Source: Ypsolopha sequella (lineage: Eukaryota; Arthropoda; Insecta; Lepidoptera; Ypsolophidae). From it: a stretch of 64,000 nt of DNA. A program made the translations under genes and the position numbers. The notes below the pieces were generated by a model, which was given only the letters and a program-made list of their open reading frames with translations, had not been told where the DNA came from and ran no database searches. Each line of letters begins with the position of its first letter. Positions within the stretch are counted from its first letter, which is position 1. The stretch is from positions 6,358,229 through 6,422,228 of the forward strand of contig OW203988.1 of assembly GCA_934047225.1 (NCBI GenBank), read 5' to 3'. Positions 27,224-38,600 of this stretch are shown in pieces.

Positions 27224-29531
27224 GGTTTATAATTGTACATACGACAAAATAGGTTAGAATCGGTGTGTCTGAGACAATCAGTAAGGATAGTAATATTCTC
27301 TGTTATTTATTAAACAACTTCTTTGGATAAAACACGCATAATATTGAAAATCCGGGAGATAATTTGATATGTTTCGGCAACAAATCTCACAAACAACAAA
27401 ACACTAATCGCCTCAGTCGCGTTCAGTAAAGTTCAGTTTGATTGATCGTCGGGCAGCACTGACAGCAGGTAGCATAATATAATTTCGACGCGTGCAAAAG
27501 AAATGGCATGTTAGACAGACGTTGCGTAGCCCGACTTCGAATGAACGCAGACTAAAGACATCTCACTGACACCACACCCCCGACACTTCATAGTCCACGC
27601 TCAAGTTATTTACCTACACTCTCTCGCGCGCATCTGGCTTGTCCGCACACGCTTGTGTGTGTGCGTGAGCTAGTCTAGGGCTGGCAGCAAGCGTGTGAGC
27701 GTCGTCGATCGAGAGGGACAACATTACATATGTCAAGTCAGCAACTTATATGATTCTCTTCCTAAATTTTAGCGTGGTTAATCCCTAGGTCCTAGTTCTG
27801 GTTCCCCATGGATAAATTTGTATTAAAAATATATATATCGTCATGACCTGAATGCGCGAGAGGGTGTCAGAGGTGTTCCGAGTGTGAACTTTGAAATGCA
27901 AGTCACAGTCCACACTCGGTACACCAGCGTTTCACCTACAAATATTACGTCCCAACGTGGTGGGAGGTGAGCCCTATCGCCGTAAGTACTTTAGGCACAA
28001 ACACACGACTTTTAGGACATACGGGTTTCCTCACTATGTTTTCCTTTACCGTTCAGAAAGTGGGAAGTACTTACCTATAAGCAAATACGATGCGCATTAT
28101 GTAAATTCCGAAAAACTCATTGGTGCATGCCCAACCGCGGATTGAACCTGGATCTCAAGATTGAGAGGCCAGCGTTCTACCCCGGGCTGAGTTACCGCCA
28201 CTTTTTCATAACTTTAAAAATAAATTAACATAAAAGAAAATGGCTTAGTTCATCGGAAGGAAGCAAATTTGAAAAATCTACGTTCTTTATTGGTTGCTCC
28301 ATTTTCTAGGCATTCAATATACAATACTACAATAACGAACCATATTATTGATTAGAACTCAGTATCGTAATAAAACAAAACAAGATTTATACTTGCAATT
28401 GTCGGCACTTGATGAAACATAAAAATCACTCGATTTTGAACACAAAACAAAATACGCGCGCAGCGAACGAGTGCTACTCGAGCTCTGCCTGCCTCCAGAT
28501 TTGCCACTAACTTGCGTAGGACCGCGGGGGACGTTAAATTCGCGCGGGGAGGTGAGTGTCGCTTCTTTACGTAGTAATACTTTATATTCTCTGCTGACAC
28601 GATGCAACTGCAGCGATGAATTATGCGACGGGTTGCGGCACGGCTGTGGTTGCGGTGATGGATGTGTGGAAAACGACCATTTATTACCTGTCAAAATGAC
28701 AGTAACCGACAGAACCACGACCTATTTTACCTTATAAATTCTTAACTTTATTATGCACTTATGTAGGCACTGAGCTAAATAAAAGGATAATTCCCAGCCC
28801 CTCGGTGTGTGCGCTGTTATCTTGAGTGCGTTTGGATTTGGAATGTAGTCTATGTAGGTTGTGGGCGGCCAAATTGCCAACTCTTACAAAACGTTCCCTT
28901 TTGGCGTTTTTGTTAAAATCACATTTTTTTTTCGATGTTGTACTTGTTTTTCATGTCCTAGGTATAAAATATGATGATTTGGTGAATTAAAGATGCGATA
29001 AAAGGACGATAATTTAAAGTAAATCTAGGATCGGATTTGACACACCTGAACCTGACTAGGAAACATACTTTATCCAGTTTATGAACGGCTATCCGCGTGA
29101 TAAAGTAATGTAATCCTCGTTCGAAATGGAACACTGTACAAAAATACCTACAATTTTTACCTTTACTCCGGCGTTTAGGAACGCTACCTACAATAAATGA
29201 TCTGTTTGTTATCTTATCACCGTTATCGGTCGCGTAACGTAACGCAAATAGGAACGTAGCCTATCCATCCGCCATCTTTCAGCGATGTTGATCGTTGAAA
29301 ATCCGTTTTTTGGCTGTAACTTACTATACTAAACAACAGACAAAATAACTGAAAACAATTGATGTAACTACATCCACAGTATTTTTCAAACAGCGTGCCC
29401 TGATGAGCAATACATGTGTACCTGAAATAGGTTATCCATCCAGTTTTTGGGGTCAATCAAGTCAACAAACAACAATCGACTGGACAAGTGGACAATATTT
29501 TTGAAAACAATTGCTATAAGAATTCGTGAAC
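27224..29531. promoter_or_regulatory. Divergent intergenic region between NF-YB and XRN1 starts
   Basis: The two start codons point away from each other, 2.3 kb apart, so both promoters and 5' UTRs must lie here. I cannot place transcription starts. It contains a MITE fragment (about 27483-27520), a GT-rich patch at 27640-27700, SINE copy C, and a GC-richer stretch at 28450-28700 with open frames on both strands that show no recognisable protein. Confidence 0.5.
27845..28203 (-). mobile_element. tRNA-derived SINE, copy C
   Basis: Minus-strand head GGCGGTAACTCAGCCCGGGG, AGAACGCTGGCCTCTCAATC, box B GGTTCAATCCG. Tail toward 27845. Complete. Confidence 0.8.
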
Positions 29532-29606
29532 ATGGGTGTTCCAAAGTTCTTTAGATACACTAGTGAGAGGTATCCTTGCCTGAACGAATTGGTGAAGCAG
29601 TATCAG
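29532..29606 (+). CDS. XRN1: XRN1 exon 1
   Basis: ATG at 29532; [19 protein letters not shown] then LVKQYQ. The GVPKF start binds the RNA 5' end in this family. The donor is GTAATT. Confidence 0.96.
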
Positions 29607-32600
29607 GTAATTATCCCATTCCTAAGTCCTCACAGGAAGGATTTTTTTCTCTAAATTATACAGGTTTAAATTAAATATATGTCATGAGAACCTGTACTGG
29701 GGGTTGGGTGTAGATAAGGGGGACTATAGGAAAAAAGTGGTATCGTGCCCCGTTATCGACACTGACCATCCTGGGAGAGTGGATGCAGACAGTTGTGTAG
29801 TACCAATCAGTCATTCATCCATGCAAACTTCCATAGATTTTTCGGAATTCTCTGGATAGACTGATTAACACCTCGTCTGCTTTCACTTTCTCTGGGCGAG
29901 CGCATTTCTTCCTAAGTCGAATCTACACCTATCAGGTGCAGTAGAGGCCAACCGTAACTCCTTTGCTTATAAAGGAAAGTAATATTCTAATTCTTTTTTA
30001 ACTCACTCTCAACTAAGAAGAAGTAGTCAAATTTATCAACCAATTTATACCAAATGTATAAGTGCTCAAACTAATGTATCTTATTCTAAATTATTATTAC
30101 ATGTTACTTCAACACTCATGTGTAATTGTCGTTGACTATATGCCAACCGTTCCCGATGGATCTAGCAACTTTAGGACTGTGCTCCAATGACAGTGATGAC
30201 ATGTTGAGCTCAGTCTGTTTAGTTCCGCCCTTTATAACGAACAATTGGAACAATTAAAAGAAACAAGTACATCTACCATCCCACCTCCATCGACGACATA
30301 GCCCACTGGCACTGAGCGCTGACATAGATAAATAAAGGAAGGATAGATTGCTCACTCCATACATTAGAACAAAGCCCGCGTAAAACTTATTATTTTCGCC
30401 GGTACCTAGTAGTTCGACTTATTATTTTTGATGTTGCTATCTAGCTATCTAGCTATCTAGTAGCTATCTAGTATAGTAATACTAGATAAATTGTGACATA
30501 CCTAGTGCCATCTATCGAACAGTTGATAAAACGAAATTCGATGTGTGTGTGTGTAGCAACAATACTGCGCCTACAAAAACAAAAATTTACTAGAATACGA
30601 CAATACGCGACACATGGCATACGATAAATCTGCGGATAAATCGCTCAACCGTGCATGACAGTTGAGTCAGAGTAAAGTTATATACCGGTATGTATGAGTA
30701 GTGTGTGTTAGGTAAATAAAGCGTATTTTAATGCACATATTTTGTTTAATTCATCGTTGTGCGCCATCTACCGGAATCCAGAATAACCATCTGCACGCTT
30801 AGTTAGATTGCCAGCTTACCACCGAAAGTTTAATGAAAAAAATGTTAAAAACACCTAATTAAGAATTCACTATTTTCTGATGCGATGTTATGAGAATTTT
30901 GTGTTTTTATTCATAAAATAAATAAATATGATGAACCAGAACAGTAAAATGCTATATTTCGTCGATTTCAGACAAATTTAATTTCCAGCGAGACAAGTAA
31001 CGCCATCTAGCAACGTTTTTTTTAGTATTGCGAACAGTACAAGGAGATAGCAATCTATCCTTCCTTTATTTATCTATGGCGCTGACAATGAGCTCACTGG
31101 TTGCCATTGCCTGCTTGACAATGACGGTGAACACCACATCATCATCCTAAGAATGACACTCGCCTTGATAATGCTGAAATTGTATGAGTTAAATGGTTGG
31201 TTAATGGTTATAGTCAACAACATTCATATGTGAGGTTTCAAGCCGCATGTAATAATAATTTGTATGTCAGCTCACATGAGTTTTAATGATATTATATCTA
31301 ATTCTAAATTTGAAGTGGGCGTGATTGATGGTCCTGCATGTATCACAAAAGCCATGAGTTTGGGTCCTGATAGCGTTAGGTGTTAATTTAATTCATATTT
31401 TGGGAATTGAATAATTCAAATAACTTCCTTCTGAGATTAGTAATGAAACTGCTTTAAAGTCTGAACTTTTAAATTGTGGCATTTCTAAAATTACTAATAT
31501 TTCTAAAACCTATATGTTTAAATTTTTGCGAGTAGTCAATATGTAGATTCTGCAAACACAACAGTAGCCCTATCATGAGTATTGCACTTGATACATGTCA
31601 ATGCAATGTATGTGTAAATTTTTATATGAGAGATTATACAGCGCCCCTAGCGGTTTATGAGAGGAACCACAATTTCTCATACAAAATATTTAATGCATTG
31701 GTAATGTAGGTCTACAGTCAGAATAATGAGATCAACAAGTTGTCTATGATACCTAGAATTTGACATTCTTTCTGACATTGTTATTGAATCATAGACAAAG
31801 ACAAGACATCAAAATATTCTGGTCCCAGTCTATCAATTCCTCTACCTGTTCCAGATACCGGACTTTGACAACATGTACCTTGACATGAATGGCATCATCC
31901 ACAACTGCTCACACCCTGATGACAGCAACCCACACTTTCGCATAACTGAGGAGAAGATCTTTCAGGACATCTTCCACTATCTGAGCATACTATTCCAGAT
32001 CATCAAGCCTAAGAAACTGTTCTTTATGGCGATTGACGGTGTTGCGCCCAGAGCTAAAATGAACCAGCAAAGAGGAAGGAGGTATATCATCGTTTTACTG
32101 TATTGAGTCAACAACTCACATTATAAGAATAATGTTGTCACTCCATGTTTTCTCCTGGATGTCATAAAAAGCGATATAGAGTTTGTAAAAAAGTATGCCA
32201 ACAATATATGTTTCTGTAGTATTGAGGGACATAAGGTCATCGGATCTTAGCCTCTGGATATTACTGGTGATAGGTTTCGGCGAAACCTGTGATGCCAAAT
32301 AAATCCTGTTAGTTGAAAAGATTATAAATAATGTCATTCGAAGATGATATTTTTCATGGATATACCGGGATCCAATACAAATTTTGCGGGATTAGCCCCG
32401 CACGTAAATCATGCGGGATCCCGCGGGATTAGCGGAACGGCGCATCAACAGATTCCATGTATTATTAGCCGCGCAAACTGATTCGCTTGTGACGGATCGA
32501 CAGCTAAACGCACGAGAACGGGATGGGGTGCGTGGGGGTGGCAGTAGCGTACCGTACTATTTTTTGTCAGTTATAATTTGTCACTGTGGAGTAACCTAAT

Positions 32601-35600
32601 TACGCGCTCAAATTTGTTTGTTATACTAAATTAAACGGAATTGTTCTACTATTTTGGAATTCAATATATTTGTTCAGTGTTTAATTATGCCGGTCAATCT
32701 GTACAAAAACTTTAAGGGTGCTCAAACAAAAATCTGCGAAATCCACGAAATATCACGGAAACCTGTTCCTCCTGGGCAGCCACTCAGTAAAAAGTTTTTT
32801 CATTCAATAAGAACTATTATGAAAGAAAATTTAAAATTTATTGAAAAAGGCGTTACTTTGCGGAAGTCCATCATAAATTTGTAGATATATTAATAATTTG
32901 CAATATTCCGCTAAACACTCCCACCATGCTATTCAAAATGCAGACTCAAGCACCGCCCGCCCTCCCGCATAAAACATGCACAAGCAAAGCAAGCAGTACG
33001 AGCACAAAATAAAGCAATCTTAAATAACAAGCAAGAAAACTTATCGACACGTGTTTCGCCTCTAAACGAGGCATCCTCGGGATGTGTAGTCCGCCCGACC
33101 GCTCGACAGCAAATGACGAGCTGCCGCCCGGAGCTCACCTTTTATACACCGGCCTGGCTAGTTGTTTGGTGGGAATAAATGGATGACGAAAACATACGTA
33201 AAAGGGGAGTACTTATAAAATTTGTTTGTTCGTTCAGTAAATCAGAGTTATTCTTGTTTTTCAATATCTCTAACTGTTCTAGCACACACATTCTTAAACC
33301 TTTCTTACAAATATGTTTTATATCAAATGAATGATTGTTAGGCAAACTATGACCGGACTCTAAAATATGTTTCGCAAAATGTGATTTTTCGGGATGATTA
33401 TTTCTATAGGCTGAGATGTGTTCTTTATACCTAGTTTCAAAGCTACGACCCGTTTGACCGATGTAAACACCGTTACATTCACTGCAGCACAATTTGTAAA
33501 TACCCGACTGTTGTTTTTTATCTAACTTATCCTTTCCATTGCAAAGCCGCTTGATCTTATTATTAGTTCTGAAAGCAACGCGAACACCAGAACGCCGAAA
33601 GATCTTCGCAACCCGTTCAGAAATCGGTCCTAGGTAAGTTAAGCTGGTTTTATATTTTTGAATACTTTCAGGCTGTAAAGCGGACAAATTACTTCTGATA
33701 ATACTATTTTGTTTTTTATGGATTAATCGGTCAACCATTTTAGTACTATACCCGTTATTAAAAGCAATCTGATATATGATATTGAGCTCTTTTTTATAGT
33801 TGTCCGGACTTAAGGGCACCGTCATTAATCTGTGAACATAACAACGAAAAGCAGCAAGTTTATGTTCCCAAGGGTGACAAGATGAAGCGGGTATTACAGT
33901 ATCGGTGTGTGTTGGCTTACGGTATATTTGAAATTCATGTTGATGTTGTGATCTTGTAATAGTTAAATCTAGAAAATTAAGGGAGTTTTCTTGTTCGACT
34001 TCTAATTTAAATTTTATTTTTGAGTGAATTTTGTTAAGTTTGTTGACAAATATATCTAGCTGCCTACTAGTACCCGTCCAGCAAAGAATGACGTCATCAA
34101 CGAATCTATAATAATACAAAATATTAGAATTATTGACAATATGTTTGGTCTCGAAACTGTCCATGAAAATATCAGCCATCAACGGACTTAAGGGTGAACC
34201 CATTGCTAAACCTTCTTTTTGCATGTAGAAACTATTGTTGAATTTGAAATAGTTTTGTTGCATGCAAACTGATGTGAGGTTTAGGAGGTCATCAATTTCG
34301 CCAGTGTGAAGACGTTGTTTTTCTAACAAATTTCTAATTATAGTCAAACATTCGTCATAAGGAACATTGGTAAATAAGCTATCTACATCCAAAGATACTA
34401 ACTTCGCATTAGAGGGTAAATGAACATTATGAATTTTCGATATTAAATCCTCTTTATTCTTAAGACAATAGATAGGCTTGAAAGAAGTTTTTTCTAACAA
34501 AATGTGATTTAACCGTTTTGACAAATCATAAGCTGGGGCACCGATGTAAGAGACAACTGGACGAACCGGAATGTTATCTTTGTGTATTTTTGGCAAACCG
34601 TACAAAGCTGGGGCCACGGGGTTCATAGGCAGTAATTTCGCTTTAGATTGAGTGTTATCTGGAAAAACAAAGGATGTGTTATTGACGGCCAATTTTAGCT
34701 CAGCTTGAAATTTCTTAGTTGGATCCGAATTAAGTGGAACAAACTCGTCACCCTGAATGACGTCATTCACTTTACTATTATATTCTTCGCGATTCATTAT
34801 AACTACTGTATTACCTTTATCCGCTTTTGAAATTACTAGATCGTTATCATTAACCCTACACTGAATCGATTTAAATGTTGCTAGTTCCGGGTTGATTTGT
34901 TCTTTTGAGGAGACAGCAACTTTTTGTATTTCATTCGTAACTAAACTCTTAACAATATTATCTTTTTTAGAAACTATAGCAGTAATCTCAGCATCAACAG
35001 CTAAATTTTGCAATGAATTTTGGGACAAATTAGAAGGAATATTGTATTTTAAGCCCTTTTCCAAAAGTGACATCTCGCTAGTAGGAAAATCAATGTTAGT
35101 TAAATTTTTTACGCGAGGGTGGAATGGAAATGTTGACGAATTTTGCACGGGATGGTTAATTAAACGGTTATTACACTGTATTAATCTGTCCAACTTGCCC
35201 CTCTGGATGAGATATTTTTCGTGTACCACTTTCGACGCCAAATCTCTAGCCTTTCTGTCTAGGCTATCAAATTCACTGCTGTGTAAAGAAAAAGTTAATT
35301 CAGTATGGAGAACTTTTAGATGAGTTTTAAGATTATTTCTTACCGAGAACCAATACCTTATTTCATCATTCAACCACGCTAGTTGTGCTTTTTTGATAGC
35401 TAAAAACGATGACCTAGTGTGTATGTTACAACGGATATTAGAGAAAAATCAAATTGTCCCCAACTACATAAAATTAAATATCCGTTGTAACATACACACT
35501 AGGTCATCGTTTTTAGCTATCAAAAAAGCACAACTAGCGTGGTTGAATGATGAAATAAGGTATTGGTTCTCGGTAAGAAATAATCTTAAAACTCATCTAA

Positions 35601-38600
35601 AAGTTCTCCATACTGAATTAACTTTTTCTTTACACAGCAGTGAATTTGATAGCCTAGACAGAAAGGCTAGAGATTTGGCGTCGAAAGTGGTACACGAAAA
35701 ATATCTCATCCAGAGGGGCAAGTTGGACAGATTAATACAGTGTAATAACCGTTTAATTAACCATCCCGTGCAAAATTCGTCAACATTTCCATTCCACCCT
35801 CGCGTAAAAAATTTAACTAACATTGATTTTCCTACTAGCGAGATGTCACTTTTGGAAAAGGGCTTAAAATACAATATTCCTTCTAATTTGTCCCAAAATT
35901 CATTGCAAAATTTAGCTGTTGATGCTGAGATTACTGCTATAGTTTCTAAAAAAGATAATATTGTTAAGAGTTTAGTTACGAATGAAATACAAAAAGTTGC
36001 TGTCTCCTCAAAAGAACAAATCAACCCGGAACTAGCAACATTTAAATCGATTCAGTGTAGGGTTAATGATAACGATCTAGTAATTTCAAAAGCGGATAAA
36101 GGTAATACAGTAGTTATAATGAATCGCGAAGAATATAATAGTAAAGTGAATGACGTCATTCAGGGTGACGAGTTTGTTCCACTTAATTCGGATCCAACTA
36201 AGAAATTTCAAGCTGAGCTAAAATTGGCCGTCAATAACACATCCTTTGTTTTTCCAGATAACACTCAATCTAAAGCGAAATTACTGCCTATGAACCCCGT
36301 GGCCCCAGCTTTGTACGGTTTGCCAAAAATACACAAAGATAACATTCCGGTTCGTCCAGTTGTCTCTTACATCGGTGCCCCAGCTTATGATTTGTCAAAA
36401 CGGTTAAATCACATTTTGTTAGAAAAAACTTCTTTCAAGCCTATCTATTGTCTTAAGAATAAAGAGGATTTAATATCGAAAATTCATAATGTTCATTTAC
36501 CCTCTAATGCGAAGTTAGTATCTTTGGATGTAGATAGCTTATTTACCAATGTTCCTTATGACGAATGTTTGACTATAATTAGAAATTTGTTAGAAAAACA
36601 ACGTCTTCACACTGGCGAAATTGATGACCTCCTAAACCTCACATCAGTTTGCATGCAACAAAACTATTTCAAATTCAACAATAGTTTCTACATGCAAAAA
36701 GAAGGTTTAGCAATGGGTTCACCCTTAAGTCCGTTGATGGCTGATATTTTCATGGACAGTTTCGAGACCAAACATATTGTCAATAATTCTAATATTTTGT
36801 ATTATTATAGATTCGTTGATGACGTCATTCTTTGCTGGACGGGTACTAGTAGGCAGCTAGATATATTTGTCAACAAACTTAACAAAATTCACTCAAAAAT
36901 AAAATTTAAATTAGAAGTCGAACAAGAAAACTCCCTTAATTTTCTAGATTTAACTATTACAAGATCACAACATCAACATGAATTTCAAATATACCGTAAG
37001 CCAACACACACCGATACTGTAATACCCGCTTCATCTTGTCACCTTTGGGAACATAAACTTGCTGCTTTTCGTTGTTATGTTCACAGATTAATGACGGTGC
37101 CCTTAAGTCCGGACAACTATAAAAAAGAGCTCAATATCATATATCAGATTGCTTTTAATAACGGGTATAGTACTAAAATGGTTGACCGATTAATCCATAA
37201 AAAACAAAATAGTATTATCAGAAGTAATTTGTCCGCTTTACAGCCTGAAAGTATTCAAAAATATAAAACCAGCTTAACTTACCTAGGACCGATTTCTGAA
37301 CGGGTTGCGAAGATCTTTCGGCGTTCTGGTGTTCGCGTTGCTTTCAGAACTAATAATAAGATCAAGCGGCTTTGCAATGGAAAGGATAAGTTAGATAAAA
37401 AACAACAGTCGGGTATTTACAAATTGTGCTGCAGTGAATGTAACGGTGTTTACATCGGTCAAACGGGTCGTAGCTTTGAAACTAGGTATAAAGAACACAT
37501 CTCAGCCTATAGAAATAATCATCCCGAAAAATCACATTTTGCGAAACATATTTTAGAGTCCGGTCATAGTTTGCCTAACAATCATTCATTTGATATAAAA
37601 CATATTTGTAAGAAAGGTTTAAGAATGTGTGTGCTAGAACAGTTAGAGATATTGAAAAACAAGAATAACTCTGATTTACTGAACGAACAAACAAATTTTA
37701 TAAGTACTCCCCTTTTACGTATGTTTTCGTCATCCATTTATTCCCACCAAACAACTAGCCAGGCCGGTGTATAAAAGGTGAGCTCCGGGCGGCAGCTCGT
37801 CATTTGCTGTCGAGCGGTCGGGCGGACTACACATCCCGAGGATGCCTCGTTTAGAGGCGAAACACGTGTCGATAAGTTTTCTTGCTTGTTATTTAAGATT
37901 GCTTTATTTTGTGCTCGTACTGCTTGCTTTGCTTGTGCATGTTTTATGCGGGAGGGCGGGCGGTGCTTGAGTCTGCATTTTGAATAGCATGGTGGGAGTG
38001 TTTAGCGGAATATTGCAAATTATTAATATATCTACAAATTTATTATGAAAGACTTGACCTACATGATGGTACATTATTTTTTGATATAATTTCTTAGAAG
38101 TTCAAGCTATTAATGAAATAGTAGAATTTCTACTATTCAGAATAACAATTAAAAAAAATGTAGGTCAAGTCTTTCGTTATAGTTTTTATTGAATAAAAAA
38201 GACTTTTTATGGAGTGGCTGACCAGGAGATACAGTTTTCTATAATTTTTCATGGATTTCACTGATTTTTGTTTAAGCACCCTTAAACGTCCTGTGGAAGT
38301 AATTTTTGATGGCGGAAAATTCACAGACAGAAAAATGCAAGTTGTGTAGGTCAATAAATAAAATGACAGGGCTTTCTAGTAAAGGCTTGCATGTAAATAT
38401 AATCCAAACATAAGATTTAAACAAAATTGAATTATTTGGACGACTCATCAAAGTCAGCAGATTTTTGCCCCACCAACTCCATCGTCGTCCAATTCTTCGG
38501 TACCGCCACCTTCTCTCCGCTAACATCCTCCTTCAATTTTGTCAAGGAAAATCAAAATTAGTTTCATAGAGAAAATAGTGTACAAAAGAGGATGTCACGT

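Larger units (their letters stand above)
32873..38043. mobile_element. Head-to-head pair of Penelope-like retroelements (near-perfect palindrome)
   Basis: Arms 32873-35439 and 35477-38043 (2,567 bp each) are reverse complements around a 37-bp spacer (35440-35476). Any base i pairs with 70916-i. I found only one amino-acid-changing difference (33873 versus 37043). Each arm carries an RT plus GIY-YIG reading frame pointing outward, then a GC-rich 3' region with a hammerhead-like motif and an AT-rich end. The left flank continues as TGGACTTCCGCAAAGTAACG (read on the minus strand), also found at 19335; the right flank lacks it. Both copies look 5'-truncated at the junction. Confidence 0.9.

Noticed and set aside
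28359..28737. Overlapping ORFs (119 codons minus, 88 codons plus) between NF-YB and XRN1
   Set aside because: No recognisable domain, frames open on both strands in a GC-richer patch, and position fits a promoter/UTR region.
34892..36024. Two identical 143-codon open frames antisense to the Penelope RT genes (34892-35323 plus, 35593-36024 minus)
   Set aside because: They are shadows of the RT frames in the two arms; no independent start context or motif.
32873..38043. Palindrome as a pure assembly artefact
   Set aside because: Not fully excluded, but the arms differ by at least one base, the spacer is unique and the flanks differ on each side beyond the arms, which favours a real structure.
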